Positions 27,716 through 36,549 of a stretch of 36,549 bases of DNA are shown here, piece after piece. The stretch covers positions 1 through 36,549 of the forward strand of contig JABFSO010000454.1 of the NCBI GenBank assembly GCA_013140555.1, in the 5' to 3' direction. The position numbers and the translations under genes were made by a program. This DNA is from Cyclobacteriaceae bacterium. GTDB lineage: Bacteria > Bacteroidota > Bacteroidia > Cytophagales > Cyclobacteriaceae. The notes beneath the pieces are model-generated. The model saw nothing but the letters and a program-made list of their open reading frames with translations, was not told the DNA's origin and made no database searches. The first letter of the stretch is position 1, and every line of letters starts with the position of its first letter.

Positions 27716-30481
27716 ATGAACGATAGCCCCAGTCAGTTCAACGAAGCGCAAACCCGCTACAACCTCATCGATCCGGTGTTGGCCAAAGCGGGCTGGAATC
27801 TATCCGACCGCACACAAGTATGGTTTGAGGTTCCCGTGGACGGATATGATGCATCACCCCAAAATGGCATTACCGATTATTGTTTGTACCGAACCAATGG
27901 AGAGGTGCTCGCTGTCATTGAAGCTAAGAAAACCAAACGCGATGCCCGTGTAGGGAAGGAGCAGGTGCTTCAATATGTAACACGCATCGAAAAAAAGCAA
28001 AGCTTTCGGCCGTTCGCCTTCATGGCTAACGGTGAAGATATTTTCTTTTGGGACACCGAACAATATCCGGAACGATTGGTGGCCGGGTTCTTCACACGCG
28101 CTGATTTAGAGCGTCTCCTGCATCTCAAGCTAAACAAACTACCACTCAATGAAATTAAAATCAATGAAAAGATCGTAAACCGATCGTATCAAACAGAAGC
28201 CATTCGAAGAATCGGTGAGACCATTGAGAAAAGAAAAAAACGCAAGGCACTTTTGGTGATGGCCACAGGCACCGGAAAAACGCGTACCACCATGGCTCTC
28301 ATTGATGTATTCCTTCGCGCACGGCAAGCTCAAAAAGTATTATTCCTGGCAGATCGCGATAGCCTGGTAGATCAGGCTCTCACCGATGGCTTCAAAGTTT
28401 TTCTTCCCAACGAAGCGCGCACGCGCATTCGCAGTTATGAAATTGACAAGACAGCCCGCGTATATGTGAGTACATTGCAAACACTCGAGATTTGTTACAA
28501 CCAGTTTTCACCCGCTGAGTTTGATTTGATTGTGACAGACGAATGTCATCGCAGCATTTACAACAAGTTTACCGATGTGCTGGCATACTTCGATGCCGTG
28601 CAAATCGGTCTCACCGCCACACCCGCCCATTTTATCGATCGCGATACCTTCAAGTTTTTTGAAACCGATGGCACTGCACCTTCCTTTTTATACACCTACG
28701 ATCAGGCCGTAAAAGAAGGATATCTGGCCGATTACAATGTGTATGCGGCACAAACCAAATTTCAACGCAAGGGTATCAGAGGCATCGACCTCAGTGAAGA
28801 AGATCAGGAGCGCCTGCGCGAACGCGGTATCGATCCGGAATCGATCAACTTTGAAGGCACAGATCTCGAAAGAAAAGTAACTAATCAGGATACCCTCTTT
28901 AAGCAGTGGGACGAACTCATGGGCATGTTGCACCGCGATGCCTCCGGGCAGTTGCCGGCCAAAACCATTGTATTTGCCATCACCCAAAAACATGCGTTGC
29001 GACTCGAAGAAGCCTTTAATGAAATGTATCCCGAACACCGGGGCCAGATGGCGCGCGTAATTACTTCCGGTGTAGAGCGATCCAAAGACTTGCTAACTAA
29101 ATTTAAGAAAGAAGATTTGCCACGCATTGCCATCTCGGTAGATATGCTCGATACAGGTGTGGATGTTCCCGAAATCATGAACCTAGCGTTTATGAAACCC
29201 GTGGGCTCGCAAATCAAATTCTGGCAGATGATTGGCCGCGGCACCCGCCCGCTGGAAGCCTGTACGCATCTAGATTGGTTACCCGACAAAAAGAAAGACA
29301 ATTTTCTGATTGTAGACTTCTGGGAAAACTTTGAGCACTTCAACATGATGCCCAAAGAAGAAAATGGCGCTCGCCAAATACCTGTGTTGGTAACGATTTT
29401 TAATACACGGTTAGCTAAACTCGAACTATTAATTCACGATCAAACTGCAGCCGACTTTCAAGCCATTATTCAAAACTGCCGCGATGCCATTGCACGCATC
29501 CCCATGGATTCTTTTACAGTGAAGAAAAATCTGAAAGACATCCGTGAAGTGTGGACAGATGATTTCTGGCAATACCTCACTCCGCAAAAAATTGAACTGC
29601 TGCGAATGAAAGTAGCACCCTTACTCCGTTTTGTGACTGATGTAAATCTGGATGAAGCCTTCTTCACCAGCAAGATGGAGCGCGTGAGTCTCGCCCTCTT
29701 GCAAAAGAAAGATACAACCGCATTGATTGCATCGATCCGAGAAGATGTAAGCCTTTTGCCCTCGAACATTGCACAAGTGCAGGAAAACATGCTGCTAAAA
29801 GAGGCCGTACTGGCGAATAAATTTTGGGAAGAAACTTCCCTACCTAAAATTGAAGCAGCACGTGCAGCACTGGCGCCACTGATGAAGTACAAGCGTGAGA
29901 AACCTTCGATGGTTGTTGAGCTTGGGTTAGACGATGTGATTGAATCGCGCAAGTGGGTGGTGGTGCGCAAGGACGGGCAAAAAATAATGGTAGAAGAATA
30001 CCGTAAGAGAATTGAAGAAAAGATAGAACAACTGGCCGCACAACACCCTACCATCAAACGACTGCAACAAGGCGAAGCCGTAAAGATGGAAGATTTACTG
30101 CAACTGGAACAAACCTTAGAAACCGAATTGAACAGCGATGCACTCAATCTGAATGACGACAACATGCTGAAGGCATTTGGTGTGCGGGTAGGTAGCCTTA
30201 CCGACTTCCTAAAACATGTGCTCAACTTGGAAGCTCTACCTAGTTACGAACAAATAGTGCGCAAAGCATTTGACGCATTTATCCTCGAGCATAACTACAA
30301 TGCCGACCAAACTCGTTTCTTGCGCACCGTGCAAAATGTTTTCTTACAAAAGCGTAGATTGGAAGAAGCGGATTTGTATGAAGCTCCATTTACGAATTTT
30401 GGTAGTAATGCGGTGGAGAAATATTTTACGCAAGAGGAAGTAGAGGAATTGATTGAGTTGACAAGAAAATTAGCAGCTTAA
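27716..30481 (+). CDS. hsdR: Type I restriction endonuclease R subunit
   Basis: Nuclease-like GITDYCLY...VLAVIEAKK; helicase motifs VMATGTGKTRTT, VTDECHRS, GLTATP, QMIGRGTRP; type I context with hsdM and hsdS. Confidence 0.95.
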   Translation: MNDSPSQFNEAQTRYNLIDPVLAKAGWNLSDRTQVWFEVPVDGYDASPQNGITDYCLYRTNGEVLAVIEAKKTKRDARVGKEQVLQYVTRIEKKQSFRPFAFMANGEDIFFWDTEQYPERLVAGFFTRADLERLLHLKLNKLPLNEIKINEKIVNRSYQTEAIRRIGETIEKRKKRKALLVMATGTGKTRTTMALIDVFLRARQAQKVLFLADRDSLVDQALTDGFKVFLPNEARTRIRSYEIDKTARVYVSTLQTLEICYNQFSPAEFDLIVTDECHRSIYNKFTDVLAYFDAVQIGLTATPAHFIDRDTFKFFETDGTAPSFLYTYDQAVKEGYLADYNVYAAQTKFQRKGIRGIDLSEEDQERLRERGIDPESINFEGTDLERKVTNQDTLFKQWDELMGMLHRDASGQLPAKTIVFAITQKHALRLEEAFNEMYPEHRGQMARVITSGVERSKDLLTKFKKEDLPRIAISVDMLDTGVDVPEIMNLAFMKPVGSQIKFWQMIGRGTRPLEACTHLDWLPDKKKDNFLIVDFWENFEHFNMMPKEENGARQIPVLVTIFNTRLAKLELLIHDQTAADFQAIIQNCRDAIARIPMDSFTVKKNLKDIREVWTDDFWQYLTPQKIELLRMKVAPLLRFVTDVNLDEAFFTSKMERVSLALLQKKDTTALIASIREDVSLLPSNIAQVQENMLLKEAVLANKFWEETSLPKIEAARAALAPLMKYKREKPSMVVELGLDDVIESRKWVVVRKDGQKIMVEEYRKRIEEKIEQLAAQHPTIKRLQQGEAVKMEDLLQLEQTLETELNSDALNLNDDNMLKAFGVRVGSLTDFLKHVLNLEALPSYEQIVRKAFDAFILEHNYNADQTRFLRTVQNVFLQKRRLEEADLYEAPFTNFGSNAVEKYFTQEEVEELIELTRKLAA

Positions 30482-30499
30482 TATTAAACTTAATTTGTC

Positions 30500-31942
30500 A
30501 TGGATGTAAAAGATTATGTCGTGAATATTGGACCTCAAGGAACTTTCAAACCTTCAGGCTCCTATCAATCAACTCCAGTTGATATTGATGAAATGTTTCA
30601 AAAGTTTGACGCAGAAAATATCAGGCGAATTACACTCTATTTTCATGGTGGACTTGTAAACGAAAAGGTTGGTACGGAAACTGCCATTAAAATGGAAAAG
30701 CATTTAAGTAGCATCAACCAACGACCAATATGTTTTGTTTGGGAAACAGGTTTAATGGAAACCGTTTCTTCAAACCTTGGAAAAATTTCTGAAACAAAAC
30801 TCTTTGAAAAATTGATAAAAATTTTGACGAAGAAACTTGCTTCAAAATTAGGTTTTGATATTGCGGAAGGCAGAGGTGCTGGAGTTTCATTGTCGGATGT
30901 CCAAGTAGATATTGAATTAAGCAAAAGGATTCCTTTTGAAAACTACACACAAAACATTCTTGAATCAAAAGGACGAGGAGCAGATGCAACTTTAAGCCTT
31001 CCTTCAAAACCAGAAGATTTAGAAGGTGAATTTAAGTTTGAAATTGAAGCCGATTTTGAGCTTATATCGATTCTTGCTGAGTCAAAAATTACTATTTCAA
31101 ATACATCTGTTGGACAGTCAAGAGGAATAATTGATACTGCTTTACTAATTAAGAGTGTTGCAAAAATTGCATTTCGGGTAATAAAAAGATTTGTCATTAA
31201 ACGAGATCATGATTTCTATCCAACAATCATCGAAGAGCTATTGAGGGAACTATATATTGCTGAGTTGGGCGCCTGGGTATGGAACAATATGAAAACAAAA
31301 TCAAATGATATGTGGAGTGATAATTCCGGCCTATCAGGAGTTAATCAATTTGCAGGCAGATATTTGTTTGATAAATTGGTTAGTTATCACAAAAAGTATC
31401 CTGAGATACAAGTTAATCTAGTGGGGCATAGCGCAGGCTCTATTGCAATCTGTAATTTACTTAAAATGAGCGCTGAGACCTATCCGCAACTAGTTTTTGA
31501 AAACATCATTTTTATGGCTCCGGCTTGCAGAATTGATCTATTCAGGAATGAAATGGTTTCACACCAAAATAGATTTAAAAGTTTTAGAATGTTTACAATG
31601 ACTGATGAAAATGAGAAGCACGATATACTTGTTCCTTATCTTTATACTCATTCATTATTGTATTTAATATCAGGCGTTTTAGAAGATGAGGGGAAAGATT
31701 ATGACTCATATATTTTAGGACTAGAAAGACACATTAAAGCTTCACCGCCTTACGATCACGTGCGGGAAATCATAGAAACAAATAAATTTATCTACGAAGC
31801 CGGTAAGAACAGAGTGGCGTTTTCCCAAACAGGTAGTAATGCACAGATCGGGTTAAGAACGCAATCGTTATCGCATGGTCGTTTTGACGATGACGATGAA
31901 TCTGGTGGAACAATTGAAAGTATAAAACATATGCTCAAATAA
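30500..31942 (+). CDS. alpha/beta-hydrolase-like protein
   Basis: ITLYFHGGLVNEK oxyanion-type loop; nucleophile elbow VNLVGHSAGSIAICNLL. Confidence 0.75.
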   Translation: MDVKDYVVNIGPQGTFKPSGSYQSTPVDIDEMFQKFDAENIRRITLYFHGGLVNEKVGTETAIKMEKHLSSINQRPICFVWETGLMETVSSNLGKISETKLFEKLIKILTKKLASKLGFDIAEGRGAGVSLSDVQVDIELSKRIPFENYTQNILESKGRGADATLSLPSKPEDLEGEFKFEIEADFELISILAESKITISNTSVGQSRGIIDTALLIKSVAKIAFRVIKRFVIKRDHDFYPTIIEELLRELYIAELGAWVWNNMKTKSNDMWSDNSGLSGVNQFAGRYLFDKLVSYHKKYPEIQVNLVGHSAGSIAICNLLKMSAETYPQLVFENIIFMAPACRIDLFRNEMVSHQNRFKSFRMFTMTDENEKHDILVPYLYTHSLLYLISGVLEDEGKDYDSYILGLERHIKASPPYDHVREIIETNKFIYEAGKNRVAFSQTGSNAQIGLRTQSLSHGRFDDDDESGGTIESIKHMLK

Positions 31943-32956
31943 ATGAAAGAAGATTTTGCAATAATTATTGGTATTAACGACTACACCCCACCTAATCAAT
32001 TAGGTTTAAAAACTCTGCAAGGTGCTGTCAATGACGCAAATCAAGTTGAAGCTTGGGTTTCAAGTCCTACTGGAGGAAATGTGCCAGCGGCTAACATCAA
32101 AAAAATTATCTCAACTCCAGCCCCACTAAAGCCTGTGCAAGACGAAATTGATGAGGCCTTTCTTGGAATTCGAGCATTAATACTTTCAAAAGGTGGTTTT
32201 GCAAGACGATTATATTTTTATTTCGCTGGTCATGGACTCGGCATTATTAACAGTACAGTTGACACCGCTCTTTGCCTTGCTAAATGGTCGGAAGAGAGAA
32301 GACAATCTGCATTATCTTCTGAATTGTATAAAGATTACATAAAACAATATGGCTACTTTGAGGAAATTATTTTCATTGCCGATTGTTGCCGCAATACCAA
32401 AATTAGCATAACTCCTCAGCCACCAACATTTAGAAGCCCCATCCCTGGTCAAGGAGCTGGGCAAACTAAAATGTTCGTGGCTTACGCAACTCAATATCAA
32501 GATCAATCTTTTGAAGTTGAATCAATTCATTCGGAAATGAGAGGGGCATTTACATCTGTATTACTTGATGGACTAAAAGGTGCGGCAGCTAATAACGGGT
32601 CAATAGGTGCAGACGATTTGCGGGACTATCTATACAAGAAAACTCCTGAGATAGCGATTATTCAGGGGTATAAGCAAATACCCGATATTTCGCACTCTTT
32701 TGCAAATAACTTTTCATTAGTTACAGTCCCAATAAGTAATACCAATGTGACTTTCACATTTAGCGCTACAAGAAATAACCTTATAGAGTTAAGCGATGGA
32801 AATTTAAATGTTCTTGAAACATTTGATGGCAGTAAAAACAAAAGCTTTTCAAAGCAACTATCAAAAGGACTTTATATGTTAAGTGATACAATTACAGGAG
32901 ACACTATATCGTTCCCGGTTTCACCAACTCAAAACAATACTCATGTCAACTTCTGA
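31943..32956 (+). CDS. caspase-like (C14/metacaspase family) protease with C-terminal beta-rich domain
   Basis: FAIIIGINDYTP, LKTLQGAVNDANQVEAW, His motif YFYFAGHGLG, Cys motif IFIADCCRN. Confidence 0.88.
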   Translation: MKEDFAIIIGINDYTPPNQLGLKTLQGAVNDANQVEAWVSSPTGGNVPAANIKKIISTPAPLKPVQDEIDEAFLGIRALILSKGGFARRLYFYFAGHGLGIINSTVDTALCLAKWSEERRQSALSSELYKDYIKQYGYFEEIIFIADCCRNTKISITPQPPTFRSPIPGQGAGQTKMFVAYATQYQDQSFEVESIHSEMRGAFTSVLLDGLKGAAANNGSIGADDLRDYLYKKTPEIAIIQGYKQIPDISHSFANNFSLVTVPISNTNVTFTFSATRNNLIELSDGNLNVLETFDGSKNKSFSKQLSKGLYMLSDTITGDTISFPVSPTQNNTHVNF

Positions 32957-34577
32957 CTCACCAACAAAATTTATACTCAGAGCAATGGTTGCGAATGAGT
33001 ATAAATATCTCGTAAGCATTTTTCTTTTTGATTCAACTAACAGAATTATTTCGCCAATTGAAAAATCAAGAGATCAATACAAGTATCAATTAAAAAAAGG
33101 GCTTTACACATTAAGGGTTGAAATGAACGCTGGAATCACCGACAAGGTAATAACAGTTAACACAAACAAAGCCTATTGGATAACAAGTGATTTGTCTCAA
33201 GCTCCTCTATCAGATATAATTCAACCGCCACAACAGTTTTCTTCTGCTTTATTGAGTGGTGCCAGAACTGAAACCTATCTTTCTTCGCATGAGTACTACA
33301 CCCATCCTGCAATAAAGTTAAGTAAAAGGAATACTTTTATTTACAATCAAGTTCAAACCAAGAAGCTTAATTCTTCTCTGTTCATTTTCCTGCGTTTTCC
33401 TTCAATTGATAAATATAATAGCTTAAGAAGTAAATGGGCTAAATCCTTTTATAAGTACTTTGAAATAGTAAACGAATATGGAGAACTCTTGCTTTCATTT
33501 GATTCAAAAAGTGGACTTCAGGTAAATGAAAATGACGGTTGGTTAGCGTTTAATGCCCAGTTGCCGCATGGAATCTATTATTTGATCTATCGTGGAAGTG
33601 AACCAAGGCAAATTCCCATCTATGTTTTTAATAATTGGCACACTCAATTTTTTATGACATTGGGTGAAGTTCCGCTTTTTGGAACTACAAGGATTTTTAT
33701 GTCTGCTAAGAGGGAGTTCAATCCAAAAGCTGAGGCGAATAAATATATTGACATTTTGTTAGACAAACTTCAAAATGGAGATTACTCTGTTGATGAAGAA
33801 CTTATTGAAATAGCTGCTTACGGAAAGTATAGGTCACCAATGCTAGGGCTAATTTGTTCGTATGTTTATTTTAAAAGCCGTCAAACAAAAAGTGACGATC
33901 TATTTAGAATCATAACTCAAAATATGCAGCGTGTTATACTAAAGGACAATGATGAATCCCCCGACCTAAGAGCATTAAGCATTCTTGCGGCTGAACATTT
34001 TGACAAAACAAATTATAGAAAGACAGCCATTAAGGGAACACCTATGTTGCGAATAGGTCTTGAAGCAATTAAAAACGCGTCTCTCAAAAACCGAGCGCTA
34101 ATTCCAAAAAACAGTATTAATGATTTTATTTCGGAAACACTTTACTATGACTCTCCTTTTAACACGTTCAAGCCAATTCCTGTTTATAAAAGGCCAAAAA
34201 GCAGTTTGGCGTCAGAGAAAAATATGAATGAAATTGCATTCGACATTCATTCTGAATCCCGATTTTTGATAGATATGAACGAAGGAGGAGTAGAAAAAGA
34301 ACCTAAAGAGTTAGAACCGAAGATTGATAAATTTTCACTTAACATTAATGGTTATTTAGAACCGAATCTTATAAGCTTTATTAAAAGTTCTGAAACAAAT
34401 TCCGAAGCGGAAAGAAATTGGGTTCGGACTTCTATCTCTGGTTTACTAAGCAAAAATGAAAATCTTAGTATCAATGATATTTCAAACCAATTGAATTTAT
34501 CTGGTAACACAATTACAAGAATATTTGATGATTGGGGTAAGAAAATCAAAATAGAAAAGAAAAAAAAGGGAAGGTAA
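32943..34577 (+). CDS. hypothetical protein with N-terminal beta-sandwich-like repeats and C-terminal HTH-like segment
   Basis: ORF opens at 32883; ATG at 32943 (MSTSDSPTKF) overlaps the caspase stop by 14 nt. C-terminal SKNENLSINDISNQLNLSGNTITRIFDDWGKKIKIEKKKKG resembles a helix-turn-helix. Confidence 0.75.
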   Translation: MSTSDSPTKFILRAMVANEYKYLVSIFLFDSTNRIISPIEKSRDQYKYQLKKGLYTLRVEMNAGITDKVITVNTNKAYWITSDLSQAPLSDIIQPPQQFSSALLSGARTETYLSSHEYYTHPAIKLSKRNTFIYNQVQTKKLNSSLFIFLRFPSIDKYNSLRSKWAKSFYKYFEIVNEYGELLLSFDSKSGLQVNENDGWLAFNAQLPHGIYYLIYRGSEPRQIPIYVFNNWHTQFFMTLGEVPLFGTTRIFMSAKREFNPKAEANKYIDILLDKLQNGDYSVDEELIEIAAYGKYRSPMLGLICSYVYFKSRQTKSDDLFRIITQNMQRVILKDNDESPDLRALSILAAEHFDKTNYRKTAIKGTPMLRIGLEAIKNASLKNRALIPKNSINDFISETLYYDSPFNTFKPIPVYKRPKSSLASEKNMNEIAFDIHSESRFLIDMNEGGVEKEPKELEPKIDKFSLNINGYLEPNLISFIKSSETNSEAERNWVRTSISGLLSKNENLSINDISNQLNLSGNTITRIFDDWGKKIKIEKKKKGR

Positions 34578-34658
34578 CACCAACTACAAAAGGGAAATAC
34601 TCATTATTATATTTCAATATTGGGATTTAAAATTATTGTAGGAAGAAAAAAAATAAAA

Positions 34659-34772
34659 ATGCTCACCTCCACCTCTCCAAAATCCCAAGTCGATTCTCTC
34701 TGGTCACGTTTTTGGCTTGCCAGCCGAAGCGTGAGCGAAGAATATAAAAATAAATTTATCTATGCTTACTGA
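34659..34772 (+). pseudogene. truncated duplicate of the hsdM 5' end (37-codon ORF)
   Basis: MLTSTSPKSQVDSLWSRFWLASRSVSEEYKNKFIYAY* versus HsdM MLTDASLKSKVDSLWSRFW...; 19-nt identical block at 34687-34705 and 34790-34808; stop lies inside the hsdM start region. Confidence 0.85.
34721..34740. repeat. copy 1 of short imperfect-palindrome repeat
   Basis: cagccgaagcgtgagcgaag, 18/20 identical to the copy at 34943. Confidence 0.7.
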
Positions 34773-36318
34773 TGCTAGTCTCAAGTCAAAAGTCGATTCT
34801 CTCTGGTCCAGATTCTGGTCCGGTGGCATCAGCAATCCCCTCACCGCCATCGAGCAGATGAGTTACCTTATCTTCCTTAAGCGATTGGAAGATATTGATA
34901 ATGCCAAAGCGGCAGCTGTGAAAAGAAGGAAAGCAAGCTCGTCAGCCGAAGCTTCAGCGAAGGCTGAATTCAAATCATTGTTCAGCGGCAAAATGGATGT
35001 GGGTGGTCGCAAGATCGACAAAGAAAAATGCCGCTGGAGTTACTGGAGTCAGCTGTCGGGTGATGAGATGCTGCGCCACGTGCGCGATGTGGTTTTTGAA
35101 TTTCTGCGCAACCTCGGCAGCGAAACCAGCTCGTTCACCCAACACATGGAAGATGCCATGTTCAGCATCCCCAAGGCTTCGCTCTTACAAGAAGCGGTGA
35201 AGATCATTGACGATATGCACATCAGCGAACAGAACATCGATGTGCAGGGCGATCTCTACGAATATTTATTAGGTCAACTGAGCACAGCCGGCAAGAACGG
35301 CCAGTTCCGCACTCCGCGCCACATCATCCGCATGTTGGCGAAGCTGATGGACCCACAACCGCGTGAGCGCGTCTGCGATCCCGCAGCAGGCACGGCCGGT
35401 TTTCTGGTGGCTGCCTATGAACACATGCTGGAGACCAACACCTCCAAAGACATTCTCACCTACGATGAGGAAGGCAAAGCCCACAACCTGATTGGCGACA
35501 AGATTGATCCGAAGCTGCACAAGTTTTTAAAGAGCCAGGCGCTCTCCGGCTATGACTTCGATGCCACCATGGTGCGCATGGGTGCCATGAACCTGATGCT
35601 GCACGGAGTAGACAACCCCAACTTCCGCTATGCCGATGCGCTGAGCAAACAGTTTAACGAGCGGCAATGCTACGATGTGATTCTCGCCAACCCGCCCTTC
35701 AAAGGCAGCATAGACGAGAGCGACATCAACCCGCGCTTTGGCGTGAAAACCAAAAAGACTGAGCTCCTTTTTATCGAACTCATTTACGGTTTGCTCGAAA
35801 GCGGTGGCCGCGCTGCCGTGATTGTACCCGATGGCGTTTTGTTTGGCACCAGCAACGCCCACCAGGATGTGCGCAAAATTCTCGTGGACAAATGTACGCT
35901 CGATGGCATTGTGTCCATGCCCTCGGGTGTGTTCAAACCGTATGCAGGGGTGAGCACAGCCGTGCTGCTCTTTACCAAAGCTGTGCCGGAGAAAGAGTAT
36001 GATGTATGGTTTTACGACATGCAGGCCGATGGCTTCTCGCTAGACGACAAACGCCAGAAGATTGCCGACAACGACATACCCGATGTGTTGAAAGAGTGGA
36101 CGGCACGCAAGACCAAACAGAAAAGCAAGAGCAAGAAAGTAGTGTGGGTAAACACCAAAGACATCCGCGCCAACAAATACGATCTAAGCATCTCGCGCTA
36201 CAAACCGGTAGAGCACAAAGCCGTGAACTATGAAAAGCCCGAAGTGCTTATGGATAAAGTGATGATGTTGGAAGAGGAGATTGTGGAGTATATGAAGAAT
36301 ATCAAGAAAAAGATTTGA
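34762..36318 (+). CDS. hsdM: Type I restriction-modification N6-adenine methyltransferase M subunit
   Basis: DPAAGTAGFLVAAYEHM, VILANPPFKGS, N-terminal helical domain SLWSRFWSGGISNPLTAIEQMSYLIFLKRLED. Confidence 0.96.
   Translation: MLTDASLKSKVDSLWSRFWSGGISNPLTAIEQMSYLIFLKRLEDIDNAKAAAVKRRKASSSAEASAKAEFKSLFSGKMDVGGRKIDKEKCRWSYWSQLSGDEMLRHVRDVVFEFLRNLGSETSSFTQHMEDAMFSIPKASLLQEAVKIIDDMHISEQNIDVQGDLYEYLLGQLSTAGKNGQFRTPRHIIRMLAKLMDPQPRERVCDPAAGTAGFLVAAYEHMLETNTSKDILTYDEEGKAHNLIGDKIDPKLHKFLKSQALSGYDFDATMVRMGAMNLMLHGVDNPNFRYADALSKQFNERQCYDVILANPPFKGSIDESDINPRFGVKTKKTELLFIELIYGLLESGGRAAVIVPDGVLFGTSNAHQDVRKILVDKCTLDGIVSMPSGVFKPYAGVSTAVLLFTKAVPEKEYDVWFYDMQADGFSLDDKRQKIADNDIPDVLKEWTARKTKQKSKSKKVVWVNTKDIRANKYDLSISRYKPVEHKAVNYEKPEVLMDKVMMLEEEIVEYMKNIKKKI
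34943..34966. repeat. copy 2 of short imperfect-palindrome repeat, in frame inside hsdM
   Basis: cagccgaagcttcagcgaaggctg: terminal cagcc/ggctg inverted ends, internal gaagcttc palindrome; encodes SAEASAKAE. Confidence 0.7.
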
Positions 36319-36319
36319 T

Positions 36320-36549
36320 ATGACTTCGATTGAAGAAATTGCAACTGCACTCACTGGATATCCTTTTGATTCCAAGCTATTTAATGATTCAAATGGATTT
36401 CCTTTGATACGGATTAGAAATCTCAAAGAGGGTAAGACCGATACTTATTATGATGGTGACTATGATGACTCTTTCGTGGTTAAAAGGGGAGATTTGCTTA
36501 TTGGTATGGACGGTGAGTTTAACTTGGTTGAGTGGCAGGCTGGAGACGC
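36320..36549 (+). CDS. hsdS: Type I restriction specificity subunit, truncated by window end
   Basis: Directly after the hsdM stop: MTSIEEIATALTGYPFDSKLFNDSNGFPLIRIRNLKEGKTDTYYDGDYDDSFVVKRGDLLIGMDGEFNLVEWQAGD, typical HsdS target-recognition-domain start. Confidence 0.9.
   Translation, partial: MTSIEEIATALTGYPFDSKLFNDSNGFPLIRIRNLKEGKTDTYYDGDYDDSFVVKRGDLLIGMDGEFNLVEWQAGD

Noticed and set aside
29470-30225. 251-aa minus-strand ORF inside hsdR
   Set aside because: Ser/Arg-rich low-complexity shadow ORF antisense to a well supported hsdR; no recognisable domain.
35527-35862. 111-aa minus-strand ORF in hsdM
   Set aside because: Antisense to conserved methyltransferase motifs; GC-rich coding region generates spurious reverse ORFs.
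1-36549. tRNA, rRNA, transposase or integrase marking a mobile island
   Set aside because: None recognised on either strand; island status of the right half rests only on gene content and composition.

Overview
Bacteroidetes-like (probably Cytophagales-type) chromosomal window, coding-dense, with no rRNA, tRNA, CRISPR array or transposase that I can see. Left part (1-7 kb, minus strand): a coupled run of two DUF3857/transglutaminase-like proteins and a giant TPR + MORN/YwqK-repeat protein. Middle (7-15.4 kb): a predicted exported HIT protein, an M50-like membrane protease, a divergent GAPDH-like protein whose catalytic His position reads Gln, a lipoprotein, a diheme cytochrome c, a CDGSH protein, a J-domain/KTSC fusion, and a small Cys/Pro-tailed protein followed by a 7TM protein, a HisKA_3 kinase and a LuxR-type regulator. 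Right part (15.5-36.5 kb): one long plus-strand accessory region. It starts with a degenerate (pseudo)receiver and a TerB-like protein. It continues through a papain-like protease, a lysozyme-like/PG-binding protein, a membrane patatin, an EEP-family nuclease/phosphatase, a large orphan protein, an M19-like dipeptidase and an exported orphan. It then runs into a type I restriction-modification locus (hsdR...hsdM-hsdS) in which three AT-rich genes (alpha/beta hydrolase, caspase-like protease, beta-sandwich protein) sit between hsdR and hsdM. The best candidates for undescribed systems are (i) the caspase/hydrolase cassette inside the RM operon, next to a truncated copy of the hsdM 5' end, and (ii) the pseudo-receiver/TerB-led multi-hydrolase cluster. 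All family calls come from motif reading by eye, with no database search.
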